64,000 nucleotides of DNA, taken from contig NC_037091.1 of NCBI RefSeq assembly GCF_002994745.2, positions 25,611,789 through 25,675,788 of the forward strand, written 5' to 3'. The position numbers and the translations under genes are program-made. Below the pieces are notes generated by a model. It had not been told where the DNA came from and searched no databases. It saw only the letters and a list, made by a program, of their open reading frames with translations. Below are positions 54,737 to 64,000 of the stretch, one piece after another; the first letter of the stretch is position 1; each line of letters starts with the position of its first letter. This stretch comes from Rosa chinensis (taxonomy: Eukaryota; Streptophyta; Magnoliopsida; Rosales; Rosaceae).

Positions 54737-54985
54737 AGTGTTTGGTCTCAAAAATATTCAACCACATTCTTGGTTTTGTTTTAAGGTAAAAAATGCATTC
54801 ATGTCTAAATTTGTCATTATGATATTTTTTGTGGTTAGTTGATGTCAATCAGAAATCAATGGTTATTAACATTACTAATATATTTGTATAAGTTATTTTT
54901 AAAATTGTCCAATATTAATTATATGATCACCATGATTTATAAAAATTGAAAGTTGACAAAAATTAATAAGGACATAATATAGATT

Positions 54986-55845
54986 AAAAATAAGAGAGTT
55001 TCTATTGGGACCTCCAAATCTGCTCACTTGACCTCACTCTATTATGAATTATTAAATAACATATATAACCTGCTATAAAATGACTATTAAGGACAATAAT
55101 TATACCAAAAAATATTGTATTTATTTTATATAGATTTTCCAATTCAATAATATTAGACTGTATTCCTTATTATTATTTTCCTTATCTATTTTCATTTTCC
55201 AATTTTACTACATACTCATTAAAGCATTCATATATATTTAATAAGAATTAAAAATATGATTAAGATCATGTGACATAAAAATGTATGACATATATGTTGA
55301 ACGCATATTAGTGAGGGAAAGCAAAATAAATCCTCTTATGATTTATGACCTAAATCTAAGTCAATCCATTATATTTGGAAAAAAAAAATAATAATAATAA
55401 TATTTAAATAATTAATCATGTGGTACAAAAAATACAGAAAAAAAAAACATTAAAAAACAAATGATTTTTTTTTTTAGAATAAAAACAAAATGATTTCTTC
55501 ATTTATTTATTTTTTGCACAGCTAAAATAGAAAAAAAAAATTTAAAACATAATAGCTCATGCCATTTTCTTATTGATTAGACATTAATTTTTGAAACTCA
55601 AGTTTGATTAAGAAATATATATTTAGTTAAGATTTATAGAGTGATTAAATCATTGAAATGACTAAATTTTTTATTTTAAAGATAATTAATAATTTCTTTG
55701 CAAATTATATGAGTGAGGTTATTTGAGGAAGTTTAGTGAGGTTTAGTGAGTAAATTTAGTATTTGAAAATTTGATAAGAGGTGTAAAAAGCATAGAGGTC
55801 AAGTGAGTAAATTTGGAGGTTCCAATAGAAAAACTCTAAAAATAA
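54986..55845. mobile_element. Long MITE with ~40-bp TIRs
   Basis: 842-bp element (54995-55836) with inverted ends AGAGTTTCTATTGGGACCTC / GAGGTTCCAATAGAAAAACT that continue as CCAAAT(C/T)(T/C)... to TCACTTGACCTC. The flanks AAAAATAAG and AAAAATAAT give an 8-of-9 match, consistent with a Mutator-type 9-bp TSD. The interior is very AT-rich and without ORFs. Confidence 0.75.
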
Positions 55846-56767
55846 TAACAAAAGCATTTGAACAACATTGTATTACCAAACAATCAAGGTAAAATAATAT
55901 CTCATATCTAATTTGGTCATTCCACAAACAAAAAACACAAGCCAGTTTGAGTTTACCTAACACTTTTTCAGTGTTTTTGCCACTGACATTACTTATAAAA
56001 AGTCAGTTTACCAAATACTCAACTGTTTTACTTTTCAGCTACTTATTCTTAAAAATAAGTAGAAGCCAACTTTTCCTCGAAAAACAGTCATACCTATTCA
56101 ATCCTTCTGATTCAGTCCTTTTGGACTTCGTTGCCCAGTTTGGGCTAAAACGTCTTGCTTGAATTTTACTCTATGGACGAAAAGGGACAGAACTTGGCAA
56201 AGAGTCTAAAGAGGACAGAGGACCCCTGACTTTGCTGCTTGCTACGTCTATCCTATTATTACTAGGGACTCGGGACCGAGTCTTGAGCCATGAGTTTGAT
56301 GGGAAAGAGACCATTGTCCTCTTACGACAATGCAAACAATCTTTCACTTGGCATAAAAAATAAATAAAAAAACAATCTTTCACCCAAAAAATAAAAACAA
56401 AGAGAAAAAAATAATTAACAACAAATCAATTCTATCAATGAATCAATGCACAGACCCTAACAATATCTCTTGGTGCCATGATCTTCCAACAACATCAACA
56501 TCAAAACATACAATTAGGTCTCGTTCGCGAAATTAAAACACCAAAAAATGAAACTTAATCATTTATCGTGTTTTAGATGCAAAAGAACATGAAACACTTT
56601 CATAAAATAAAAGAACATAAGGAGTAAAGTGGTTTACTTCCATACTCTGAAAGATTCATTTTCCTCATTTATTTCCCTGCATGTTTCACTCACATCTTAT
56701 TATTTTATTACATTAGTTACATACTTTTTAACAACTTTCTTGATAATTTTTCTTATATTACCAAATA
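55846..56767. other. AT-rich intergenic, no gene seen
   Basis: Short frames at 55947-56162 and 56171-56383 have no recognisable domain. Around 56150-56340 the composition is more balanced (GGGACTCGGGACCGAGTC is a small palindrome near 56264), but I cannot assign it. Confidence 0.35.
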
Positions 56768-58170
56768 TTTAAATTAGGGAAAAATTCACCAACGGTGTCT
56801 GGACACTTAGGGGACTTTCAGAATGATACATGAACTTACAAAGTTATAAATGTGATACCTGGACTCATTTTTTCGTATCAACGTCGTTCCTACGACCAAT
56901 TTCCATCAAGGAGCCGTTAACTTTTGCACGTGCGATGCACGTGAGTCACTTAATGAAGATAAAAAGACCGATTTAACCTCAAAAGTTTATTTAAAAAATT
57001 CACCAATGATATCTGGACACTTAGGAGACTTTCAGAATGATACCTGAACTTACAAAGTTATCAATGTGATACCTGGATTCATTTTTTAGTATCAACGTCG
57101 TACCTACGACCAATTTCCGTCACGGAGCCATTAAATTTTGCACGTGCGATGCACGTGAGTCACTTAATGAAGACAAAAAGACTGATTTAACTCAAAAGGT
57201 TTTTTTTTTTCCTCCCTTTTCTTTTCTTTCTTTCTTTCTTCTTCTTTTTTTTCTGGTTTCTTGTTAATCAACCCCCACGATTTCGCTAGCGGTGGAGGAA
57301 AAAGTAGTCCTTATCCCCAAACCCAATCGAGAAGCAGCGGAGGACGACGTCGTTGCGCGGTGGTGGAGGTTGTTGCATGTGGCTCTCCCCCATTTTTCTT
57401 CCTGCATATTCGATGGTAGATTCTCCGAAAACAGTGGTGTTGGCAAGGAGAGAAGGAGAGAATAAAAATCAACCTCCACGATTTTGCTGGCGGTGGAGGA
57501 AGAAGCAGTCCTTATCCCCAAACCCAATCGAGAAGCAGTGGAGGACTACGTAGTTGCGCGATGGTGGAGGTTGTTGTGGCTCTCCCCCATTTTCTTCCTG
57601 CATATTCGATGGTGGGTTCTTCCAAAGCGGTGGTGTTGGCAAGGAGAGAAGGAGAGAATAAAGAGACCGAAAAAGAAGAAGAAAGAAGAATAATAAATAA
57701 AGAAAGAAAGAAAAGAAAAGAAAAGGAAAAAAAAAAAACTTTTGAGGGTAAATCGGTCCTTTTGTCTTCATTAAGTGACTCACGTGCATCGTACGTGCAA
57801 AATTTAACGGCTCCGTGACGGAAATTGGTTGTATGTACTACGTTGATACGAAAAAATGAGTCCAGGTATCACATTGATAATTTTGTAAGTTCAGGTATCA
57901 TTATGAAAGTCCCCTAAGTGTCCAGACACCGTTGGTGAATTTTTCAAATAAATTTGTGAGGGCAAATCGGTCTTTTTGTTTTCATTAAGTGACTCACGTG
58001 CATCGCACGTGCAAAATTTAACGGCTCCGTGACTAAAATTGGTCGTAGGTACGACATTGATACGGAAAAATGAGTTCAGGTATCACATTGATAACTTTGT
58101 AAGTTTAGGTATCATTCTGAAAGTCTTCTAAATGTCCAGACACCATTGGTGAATTTTTCTCTTTAAATTA
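56768..58170. mobile_element. Mutator-like element with double-unit inverted arms, TSD TTTAAATTA
   Basis: 1385-bp element (56777-58161), perfect 9-bp duplication TTTAAATTA at 56768-56776 and 58162-58170. Ends G(G/A)GAAAAATTCACCAA. Each arm (~420 bp) holds two tandem ~214-bp units (period 214 on the left) with GCACGTGCGATGCACGTGAG-type palindromes. The centre (about 57270-57660) has two direct 201-bp units, GC-richer than the arms, containing CCCCAAACCCAATCGAGAAG. No transposase, so non-autonomous; the centre could be captured sequence, but I recognise no gene in it. Confidence 0.85.
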
Positions 58171-58224
58171 ATGAAAAGTTAATCAATAGTATAATGTACT
58201 TAGTATTGGAGACTTGACCACAAC

Positions 58225-59519
58225 AATTAAGAGCTGAGGATGGCAAACCCTAATATCTCCCTAACGGCGCTTCTCTTTGCGCTCACCCTAACGCGGCTTG
58301 TATGCGGCGGCGAGAATCTAAGCGGCTCCGGCCACATTGAACCACCAAGAAGTCTCTAGTCCTAACAGAGGTGGCTGGCCCTCCCTACCTTAAGGATAAA
58401 CCTCCTTACTTCTCTCGATCTTCTGATCGAATTGGGGGTGATGGTGATGATCCAAATCGGGTGGAACCTTGGATCAAGAGGACCATGACGCGATTGGGGG
58501 GTGGTTTTGCACGAAGATTGGTGACTGCACTACTCTCAGGGTGCGATAAAGCATGGTTTTTGGTATTGCCAGATTTGGTGATCTCAGGGGGCAGGTTGTC
58601 TTGGCTGCAGGAATGGGCAGTGGTCTGCATCTACGTTTGGGTGTCCTAGGTGCCCAAATCAATGTGGGATCAAACCCAAGTCCAGTTTTGGGTGAGTTCG
58701 ACGGAGGAGACGACATGGCTGTTTGCTTCTCTATTATGCTATCTGACTCGACCAACTTCTATCTACTCTGTCTCTTGCCCAGACAGCTCTATTGCGTCTC
58801 CGAACAACAGCCTGGGGTGGGAGAACTCGGATTGGATCCGCAATAGGGAGAGCTCCGGCGTTGGTACCCCAGAAGGCAGTGTTGTGGCCTTCAACAGTTC
58901 AACGTGGCTTAGGGCTTAATGGGCTTATTGGGCCTCTATCTAGGCCTGGAACCATGTTGGTTTATGGGTTTTGACTTTTAGAGGTGCTACTGCCATCGAA
59001 GCTATGGACTGTTATACGATTAGAGGTGAACTATGGTAGAGGTGCTATTGCCCTAATGTTTTGGACCCAAATTGGCTAGGGCAAACGGTTAGGCCCGTGC
59101 TTCGGGCTCTTAAAGGAAAGTGTGATAGGCTCGAGCTCTTCCTTAACGAGTCAATTCAGATCTTCAAGAATGTTGGCAGTTGTAGGGTCCACCTGACCCT
59201 GCTGTTAGACCCAACCTCTCTATGGACTGGGCAACGATTGTTTTCAGAAAAATCTCCTAGCCCTAGCTTGAAGGGCAAAGGAAAAATATAGGTAGGTGTG
59301 GTAGGGGCCTATTTACTATGTCTTACCATTCTCCATAGTTTATAGGCTCACTTTAAATAAGTGAGCAGTTAGTTCGAATATAGATGATCTGTTTCTATAT
59401 ATCACAGTAGTTCTCTTACTACAACTTCTTAATCTGTCTAGTTGAAGGCAGCAGAAGGATATGTAATGGTTATCTTGTCATGCGTTAATGAAATCCACAT
59501 TTCTTTCAAAAAAAAAAAA
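58225..59519 (+). mobile_element. LINE-like non-LTR element, noncoding remains
   Basis: The block starts with GC-rich CCCTAACGGCGCTTCTC... and has several broken frames (for example VEPWIKRTMTRLGGGFARRL, 58371-58649). It continues into TTAGGGCTTAATGGGC..., and ends in an A run at 59508-59519. TTAATCAA occurs just after the MULE (about 58179) and just after the A run, a weak possible TSD. The 5' part resembles 22256-22540. No RT seen. Confidence 0.5.
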
Positions 59520-60300
59520 TTAATCAAAAATTTAATTACTCATCCTATGAAAAAAAATTAAAAAAAATTATTTTTATTTTCACGAACTAAACAAGCCAAC
59601 AAGGCCTTAGTGTTTACAGTCTATTTACCACATGAGTTGCACCAAAAAAATATTACAAACTTACTAAAAATGAAAACATTAGTAAACATTATATTAATAG
59701 TTACAATCTCGTATCATCTCAAAAAATAACTAAAAAACATTACAGAGTTATGAGGCTCATCCTCGTCATAAGAATGAAGGCATATAAATGCCAAAACTAC
59801 TTTATTTGCAAGAAAATTAAGTAATTCCAAAGCCCCACTAAAGATTGAGAGCTAAGAAAGCTACAGACCATTTCCTTCTTTTCTAATGAAACAAATTAAA
59901 CTAGATTTCACGTGCATACAAAAACAAATATCAAAACCAAGAAATTGAAGGGCACAATTGATAGGACACTTCCATGGACCAAGACTGAGGGCCTTTCGTC
60001 ACTCCCACCTCAACTTTGTTTGTTTGTCTTTGCCTCTGTTCCTTTCTCTCTCGCTCTCTTCTTTGCCTATGGCCCTATTCACCACCCAAGCAAACACGAA
60101 ATGCTCACTCACTCACCACCCTCTATAATATTCACTCACTCACCACCCTTTAATAGGACCCCAGTTTTAGTGTTTCCCTCTGGACTCTACTTGTTGCACT
60201 GTCTTCTCACTATCCAACCCCCCTAAAAGACAGATTCAAAACAAAGCAACCAAAAATTAGAATTCCAAAGAACAAATCCAGGATGACATGAAATTTCTAA
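59520..60300. other. Intergenic, no supported gene
   Basis: AT-rich to 59890. From there a plus-strand CT-rich stretch (60040-60065) and a 104-codon frame (59912-60226) lack a recognisable domain. Nothing else. Confidence 0.35.
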
Positions 60301-60808
60301 ATGGATTTGAACATGTGAACATGGATTGAACATGAACTATCAAAGCCTCCCCACATATCCCAAGAAAAAATGGGACCAACAATCTATTATTGTGACAGAG
60401 GCAAACACTGACAGTAATTTTGAAATGGTAATGATCAGAACTACCAGCACTGGTGCATTGATTATTTACTCACCCCCACCAGGCCATCTGTATCACCAAT
60501 TTTTGGCTTCCCAATCTACTCATCAAACAATCACATATGAAAATGATGAGGACCAAGATCAAATAATGAATGTAGATTTTACTTAATGAATCAAAAGAAA
60601 GGCAAAAATGTAAAACAAATGGCAGTATCATCATTATATTGAAGAAATCAAAGGACGCAATCTCTGTTGGAGAAGAACATTTGCATACCCTTTCCATATA
60701 AACAGAATGACTGAGCCAAACACTTCAAAATAATGAGCGAAAATGGAAACCAAAAGAAAAAGGAGAAAAAGAAAACAAATTGTATCCCTAAGACTAAGAA
60801 CAGAAAGA

Positions 60809-60832
60809 TTGAGCCGTCCAGCCAATATCACC
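60809..60832 (-). promoter_or_regulatory. miR171 endogenous target-mimic (eTM) motif
   Basis: On plus the sequence is TTGAGCCGT, then CCA, then GCCAATATCACC. Removing CCA leaves mature miR171b (UUGAGCCGUGCCAAUAUCACG) except for its last base. A minus-strand transcript would therefore pair perfectly with miR171b positions 1-9 and 10-20, with a 3-nt bulge (TGG) between positions 9 and 10. This is the arrangement of plant target mimics, which bind but resist cleavage. Seen: the motif. Inferred: function. Confidence 0.65.
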
Positions 60833-61329
60833 AGTACTACTAGTATCATCAAAAGCCAAAGAAGCTGCAGATGAAGAAGGAGATCAGATCTTGCCTCAAG
60901 AAGAACATGACTTTGGAAACCATGACAACATTCCCTGTACCAGTCCTCCCCTCACATATTATGAGGAAACAAACAAAGCATTCTTCGAAGTTCCAGGAAG
61001 TTGTAGCCAGAGCACCCACCATGTTCCACCACCAAAGCTTGTTGAAAGCCCCAAAGCCTTCGCCTCCCCCAGAAGCCTAAAATCGTAGACACACAAACAA
61101 ACAAACACAACCATTTTGAGATATGGGTTTTTCAGCATCTTCGAGAAGAAGTTGTGGGTTGGTGAATAATTGTCAAAATGAGCATGAACTGACATCTAGA
61201 AGATGTAGGGCAAAATTCGGTGTTTAACTGTAATGGGTTTGCTTTTGTTGTCGTAATAAAATTGAAAATGAGAAGAGAAGATAATGAGTGAAAAGGAGGA
61301 GTGGGTTTGCCTTGTTTTGATTGTGTTTT

Positions 61330-61372
61330 CTTCTTCTTCTTCTTCTTCTTCTTCTTCTTCTTCCTCTTGTCT
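61330..61372. repeat. (CTT)n microsatellite
   Basis: About 13-14 CTT units on plus (GAA on minus), within the inferred minus-strand leader. A (CT)n tract also lies at about 61506-61526. Confidence 0.9.
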
Positions 61373-61422
61373 GCAGCTCTGTCTGTCTGTCTAAGCATAA
61401 CATAATGAGGCCAAATAAATAC

Positions 61423-62186
61423 GGGAAAGAAAGAAAAAGGAGAAGGTGTCTGTTTTGTACGATATGAGCATGGAGATGTTGTTTTCTCTTTGCCTCATTA
61501 ACACACTCTCTCTCTCTCTCTCTCTAAACTTCCTTCTCTTCTACCTTTGCTTATTGTCCCAGAAGCCACAGATTAGCTAGATTTGCGCAAGCAACCTCTG
61601 ACCTCTACTTGTTTCCGTCCATACCCTTCATCAGCTCACCCATATATTCCACTTCTGCCCCTCGAACAATTTGAAAAGCCCAATGCCCCACTGCTGCTTT
61701 TCTCAATTCAAATGCTTCAGCCCCTTTCCACTGACTCTTCCTGACCATACGAGCACCAAGACCGAGGTTAAAATTTTTCGAGAAGCCCATCAATCAAATC
61801 AAATAAAACCCTACCTATATAGCATAACACTACAGTGCTTATTAACATTCGTTTGTCCTTGCTTAGGACCAAAGCAACTCTGCTAAACATTCATATAGAT
61901 ACCGGCCATAGCTAATGACAGCACAACTTTTCCTAACCTAATTATAGTAGCCAACGCTGCATATATTATATACTATAACTTTATTTAGACTCTTCCGTCG
62001 CATACTTTTCACCACCATTGAGGAGAGGCCCTCAAAAACAAAATGGGTGGTTTCGTTATTTTGGTCTAGATCCCGACTTTAAGAAACTGTGTTGCTGTCT
62101 TGCTGCGGCATAGAAATTGGGTGACGTGAAATTTCCTTTAAGGATTGCTATATATTATAGATGACAGGTAAACTAAGTTAAATGGT
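61423..62186. other. Intergenic/possible promoter region, no gene seen
   Basis: CT-rich around 61500-61550, a TATATAG-like word near 61817-61823 (both strands readable), and short frames without domains (61605-61793 minus, 61671-61886 plus). Could be regulatory sequence for the candidate noncoding locus. Confidence 0.3.
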
Positions 62187-62680
62187 TTTTTTTTTTTTTT
62201 TAAATATAGGTTCATTGCATTAGATTATCAGCTAAATAGTCAGAGTCTAGCATATACTTAAAAGACAAAAAAATGATGAGGTAACAAGTTCCTATCTAAG
62301 CAATATAAACTCATTATAAGTCAATTTGAGCCTGCTTTGTAAAGCAAACCCATAAACAAAGAACAACTTTGTGTTTTTTGAGGAAAAATCATCTTATAGT
62401 ATTCCATCCGCCAGGCATGCAATTGTGGTACGAAAAGAAAGCTACTTCCCAGCAAATAAATAGGAGTCAAATCCTCATCCATAAACCGCGTTCTCCAGCT
62501 CAACTCTAGATAATTAACAATTTCATAGAACCATGATTTGAATTAAAACTGGCACTTTAGAGACATTAAAGGCCCAACACCGCCCAAGGAGGTCAAAACT
62601 CTTGGGCCAGGCCTGCAGCAAGCACTAAGTAATAGATGAGGGTGTCAAAGCACCCTCCACCCTAACCCAATTCAGAAGGG
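62187..62680 (-). mobile_element. Probable LINE 3' end (minus strand)
   Basis: A T run of about 16 on plus at 62186-62201 (poly(A) on minus) ends a block with a 60-codon minus frame (62503-62321, FMDEDLTPIYLLGSSFLFVPQ). The layout copies the LINE inserts at 1731 and 5911, but the domain is not identifiable and no TSD was found. Confidence 0.35.
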
Positions 62681-62686
62681 AACCAG

Positions 62687-64000
62687 TGTCACGCCTCTGA
62701 TTTTTAACACAAATAAAAATTGATATATATATAATCTCATAATTATACATGCGCGATCGTTCAGCCATCAATACAAAATACAAGGAGACATCTTCCCTTT
62801 ACAGCAAGTACATATTGATGCCCTGGACCCACAATTTCAAATATTGACATGCTCCACAGAGTCACATATTACACAACTTACAAATTAAACTGTCATCACA
62901 AAATAAAACGTAAATGCTCCTCAGAGCTTACTACTTAGCGGAAGTCATAACAATGGCAAAGCCAACAAAATTTGCTTCCTACCCGTTCAGCTGCCAACAA
63001 GCTACCTCAGCTTCAGCCGCGATTACCCTGACCTGCAGGATTAACCCCTACACCAAAGAATGGTGCACCAGGTTTCCACACACAAAACCCGGTAAGCTTA
63101 TAAAAGCTCGTATGAGTAACTCATGAACATCAATCAACAACTCACACACATCAACTTAAGAAAAACATGCAACCATGATTCCTTCTAACCTTTCATATCC
63201 TTCCCACCGAAAAGACAACATAAGTCACGACTGTGACAATGTTCTATTTGCTAACTTAACCATCAAGAAGCAATTCAAGTCTCGTCTAGACAATAAAAGA
63301 AGAATACTCTCGGAACTCTCCTTTAAACTACATACTTATGAGTCTCCAGCAACCTCGACCGTTACCCTCATAAGCTATAATGGCAGACAGACTAGAACTT
63401 TGACTAAAATCGTAACCACTCGTCCGGCCAAGGACGTGATTACCCATTCCTGCCTTGGTCATGACCATCTGCGATCTGTCACCATCTGTGACAAAATCAT
63501 ATGAATTGAAACTCTGACAATTCAATATTCAATTCCCCAAGATCACAACAAAAGTCACACCGTGACAAAATCATAATAATTGAAACTCTGACAATTAAAT
63601 ATGATACACCAGTCCTCCCCAGACATTTAAAAGATAGAATCCTGAAACTCCCTTTTAAAACACGTACTCATGAGCATCAGATAGCTCCCTGCTAACCCCT
63701 ATGATGTACAATGGCAACAGACTAGAGCTATAACTTAACGTAGCCACTCGTCAGGCCAAAGGCGTGATTCCCCAATTCCTTGCCTCGGTCACCATCTACG
63801 ACCTATCACCATCTGTGACATATGATCTTCAGATCCCGTCTGGTCTTAAAATCAACAGTATAGTAGGTCACACCTGACCTAGAAACGTTACAAACATCTA
63901 TTTTTGGCTTTCCCAATCCCTACTCACCATCTGTGACCCTTGGTACAAGCTTGACTCAAAAATGTAACATCAAGCTCAATACTTTTCAAACAATAGAAAA
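62687..64000 (-). mobile_element. Minus-strand long LTR (family T-B), cut by window edge
   Basis: On plus it begins TGTCACGCCTCTGATTTTTA, the reverse complement of a TAAAAATCAGAGGCGTGACA LTR end. The sequence order is the reverse of 1-1115 and of the 3' half of 46636-49362, including CCGGTAAGCTTATAAAAGC. Small frames (62914-63126, 63175-63504) are not genes. Solo or full-length cannot be decided. Confidence 0.8.

Larger units (their letters stand above)
60300..61422 (-). ncRNA. Candidate noncoding transcription unit with miR171 target mimic
   Basis: On the minus strand a TATA-like GTATTTATTT (61413-61422) precedes a leader with CAGACAGACAG, a GAA-rich run (CTT run on plus, 61330-61372) and CA-rich sequence. 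Downstream there is no long ORF (72 and 78 codons at most). The miR171-mimic motif lies about 590 nt downstream of the inferred start. Boundaries, transcription and introns are guesses; the plus strand could instead be transcribed. Confidence 0.3.

Noticed and set aside
57264..57818. Overlapping frames in the Mutator-like element core as a captured gene
   Set aside because: They come from the 201-bp direct repeat and low-complexity flanks. I recognise no family, so capture is only a possibility noted under the element.
60780..60860. A MIR171 gene at the target-mimic site
   Set aside because: The miRNA-like sequence is interrupted by three bases in the middle and no matching hairpin arm was found within a few hundred bases.
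1..64000. Palindromic order of repeats across the window (T-B +, T-A +, R1 +, Tat, R1 -, T-A -, T-B -) suggesting a huge inverted duplication
   Set aside because: The T-A copies have different TSDs (GGCTA, CAACT), unrelated flanks and clear divergence, so they are independent insertions. The symmetry is coincidental unless flanking unique DNA also proves inverted, which I do not see.

Overview
This is nuclear DNA from a flowering plant, almost certainly a eudicot. It holds an intron-containing GDP-L-fucose synthase gene, a WUSCHEL-type homeobox ORF, plant Ty3/gypsy lineages (a chromodomain chromovirus and a Tat-type element with a second RNase H), and plant MITEs, SINEs and L1-like LINE fragments. 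A Rosaceae-like genome would fit, but I cannot prove the species from sequence alone. Most of the window is transposable-element DNA. The only clear ordinary host gene is GDP-L-fucose synthase at 4483-5534.

Layout. 1-1115: 3' end of a long LTR. 1.7-3.0 kb: 5'-truncated LINE. 3.15-3.48 kb: Tourist-like MITE. 4.48-5.53 kb: GDP-L-fucose synthase, followed by a short LINE insertion (5.9-6.26 kb) and another MITE (7.18-7.47 kb). 7954-13956: an intact, young chromovirus with one 1589-codon gag-pol ORF, TSD TAGAG and a 323-bp tandem duplication in its 5' LTR. 14.0-16.13 kb: LTR, PBS and partial gag of a truncated gypsy element. 16.13-21.9 kb: a minus-strand LTR interrupted by a solo LTR (16557-19130, TSD GGCTA). 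22.56-24.5 kb: copy 1 of an unclassified repeat, here called R1. 24606-42338: a 17.7-kb Tat-lineage element with two 1277-bp LTRs and TSD GGCAG. 43.79-43.91 kb: tRNA-derived SINE. 45.3-50.7 kb: inverted copy of R1, itself interrupted by a solo LTR (TSD TAATT) and a MULE-type MITE. 51.4-51.6 kb: fragment resembling a SWEET sugar-transporter exon. 52043-54731: solo LTR (TSD CAACT). 55-58.2 kb: a long-TIR MITE and a Mutator-like element with 9-bp TSDs. 58.2-59.5 kb: LINE-like sequence with poly(A). 59.5-62 kb: low-repeat sequence with a candidate noncoding locus carrying a miR171 target-mimic motif. 62.69-64 kb: minus-strand LTR.

The most interesting object is the Tat element. Its own gag-pol is present but broken by many stops and frameshifts. 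Between integrase and the 3' LTR it carries about 6.5 kb of antisense cargo: (1) an intact, intronless 193-codon WUSCHEL-like ORF with homeodomain, WUS box and C-terminal EAR-like motif; (2) a tandem-repeat block whose antisense strand holds two near-perfect miR171 target sites; (3) a five-exon plant-mobile-domain (PMD) gene, now a pseudogene, whose four introns keep GT-AG signals. Separately, at 60.8 kb the minus strand has an almost perfect miR171b complement split by a 3-nt central bulge, the form expected of an endogenous target mimic. miR171 targets HAM-type GRAS genes, and HAM proteins are WUS partners. The co-occurrence is therefore worth testing, although a functional link is only inference.
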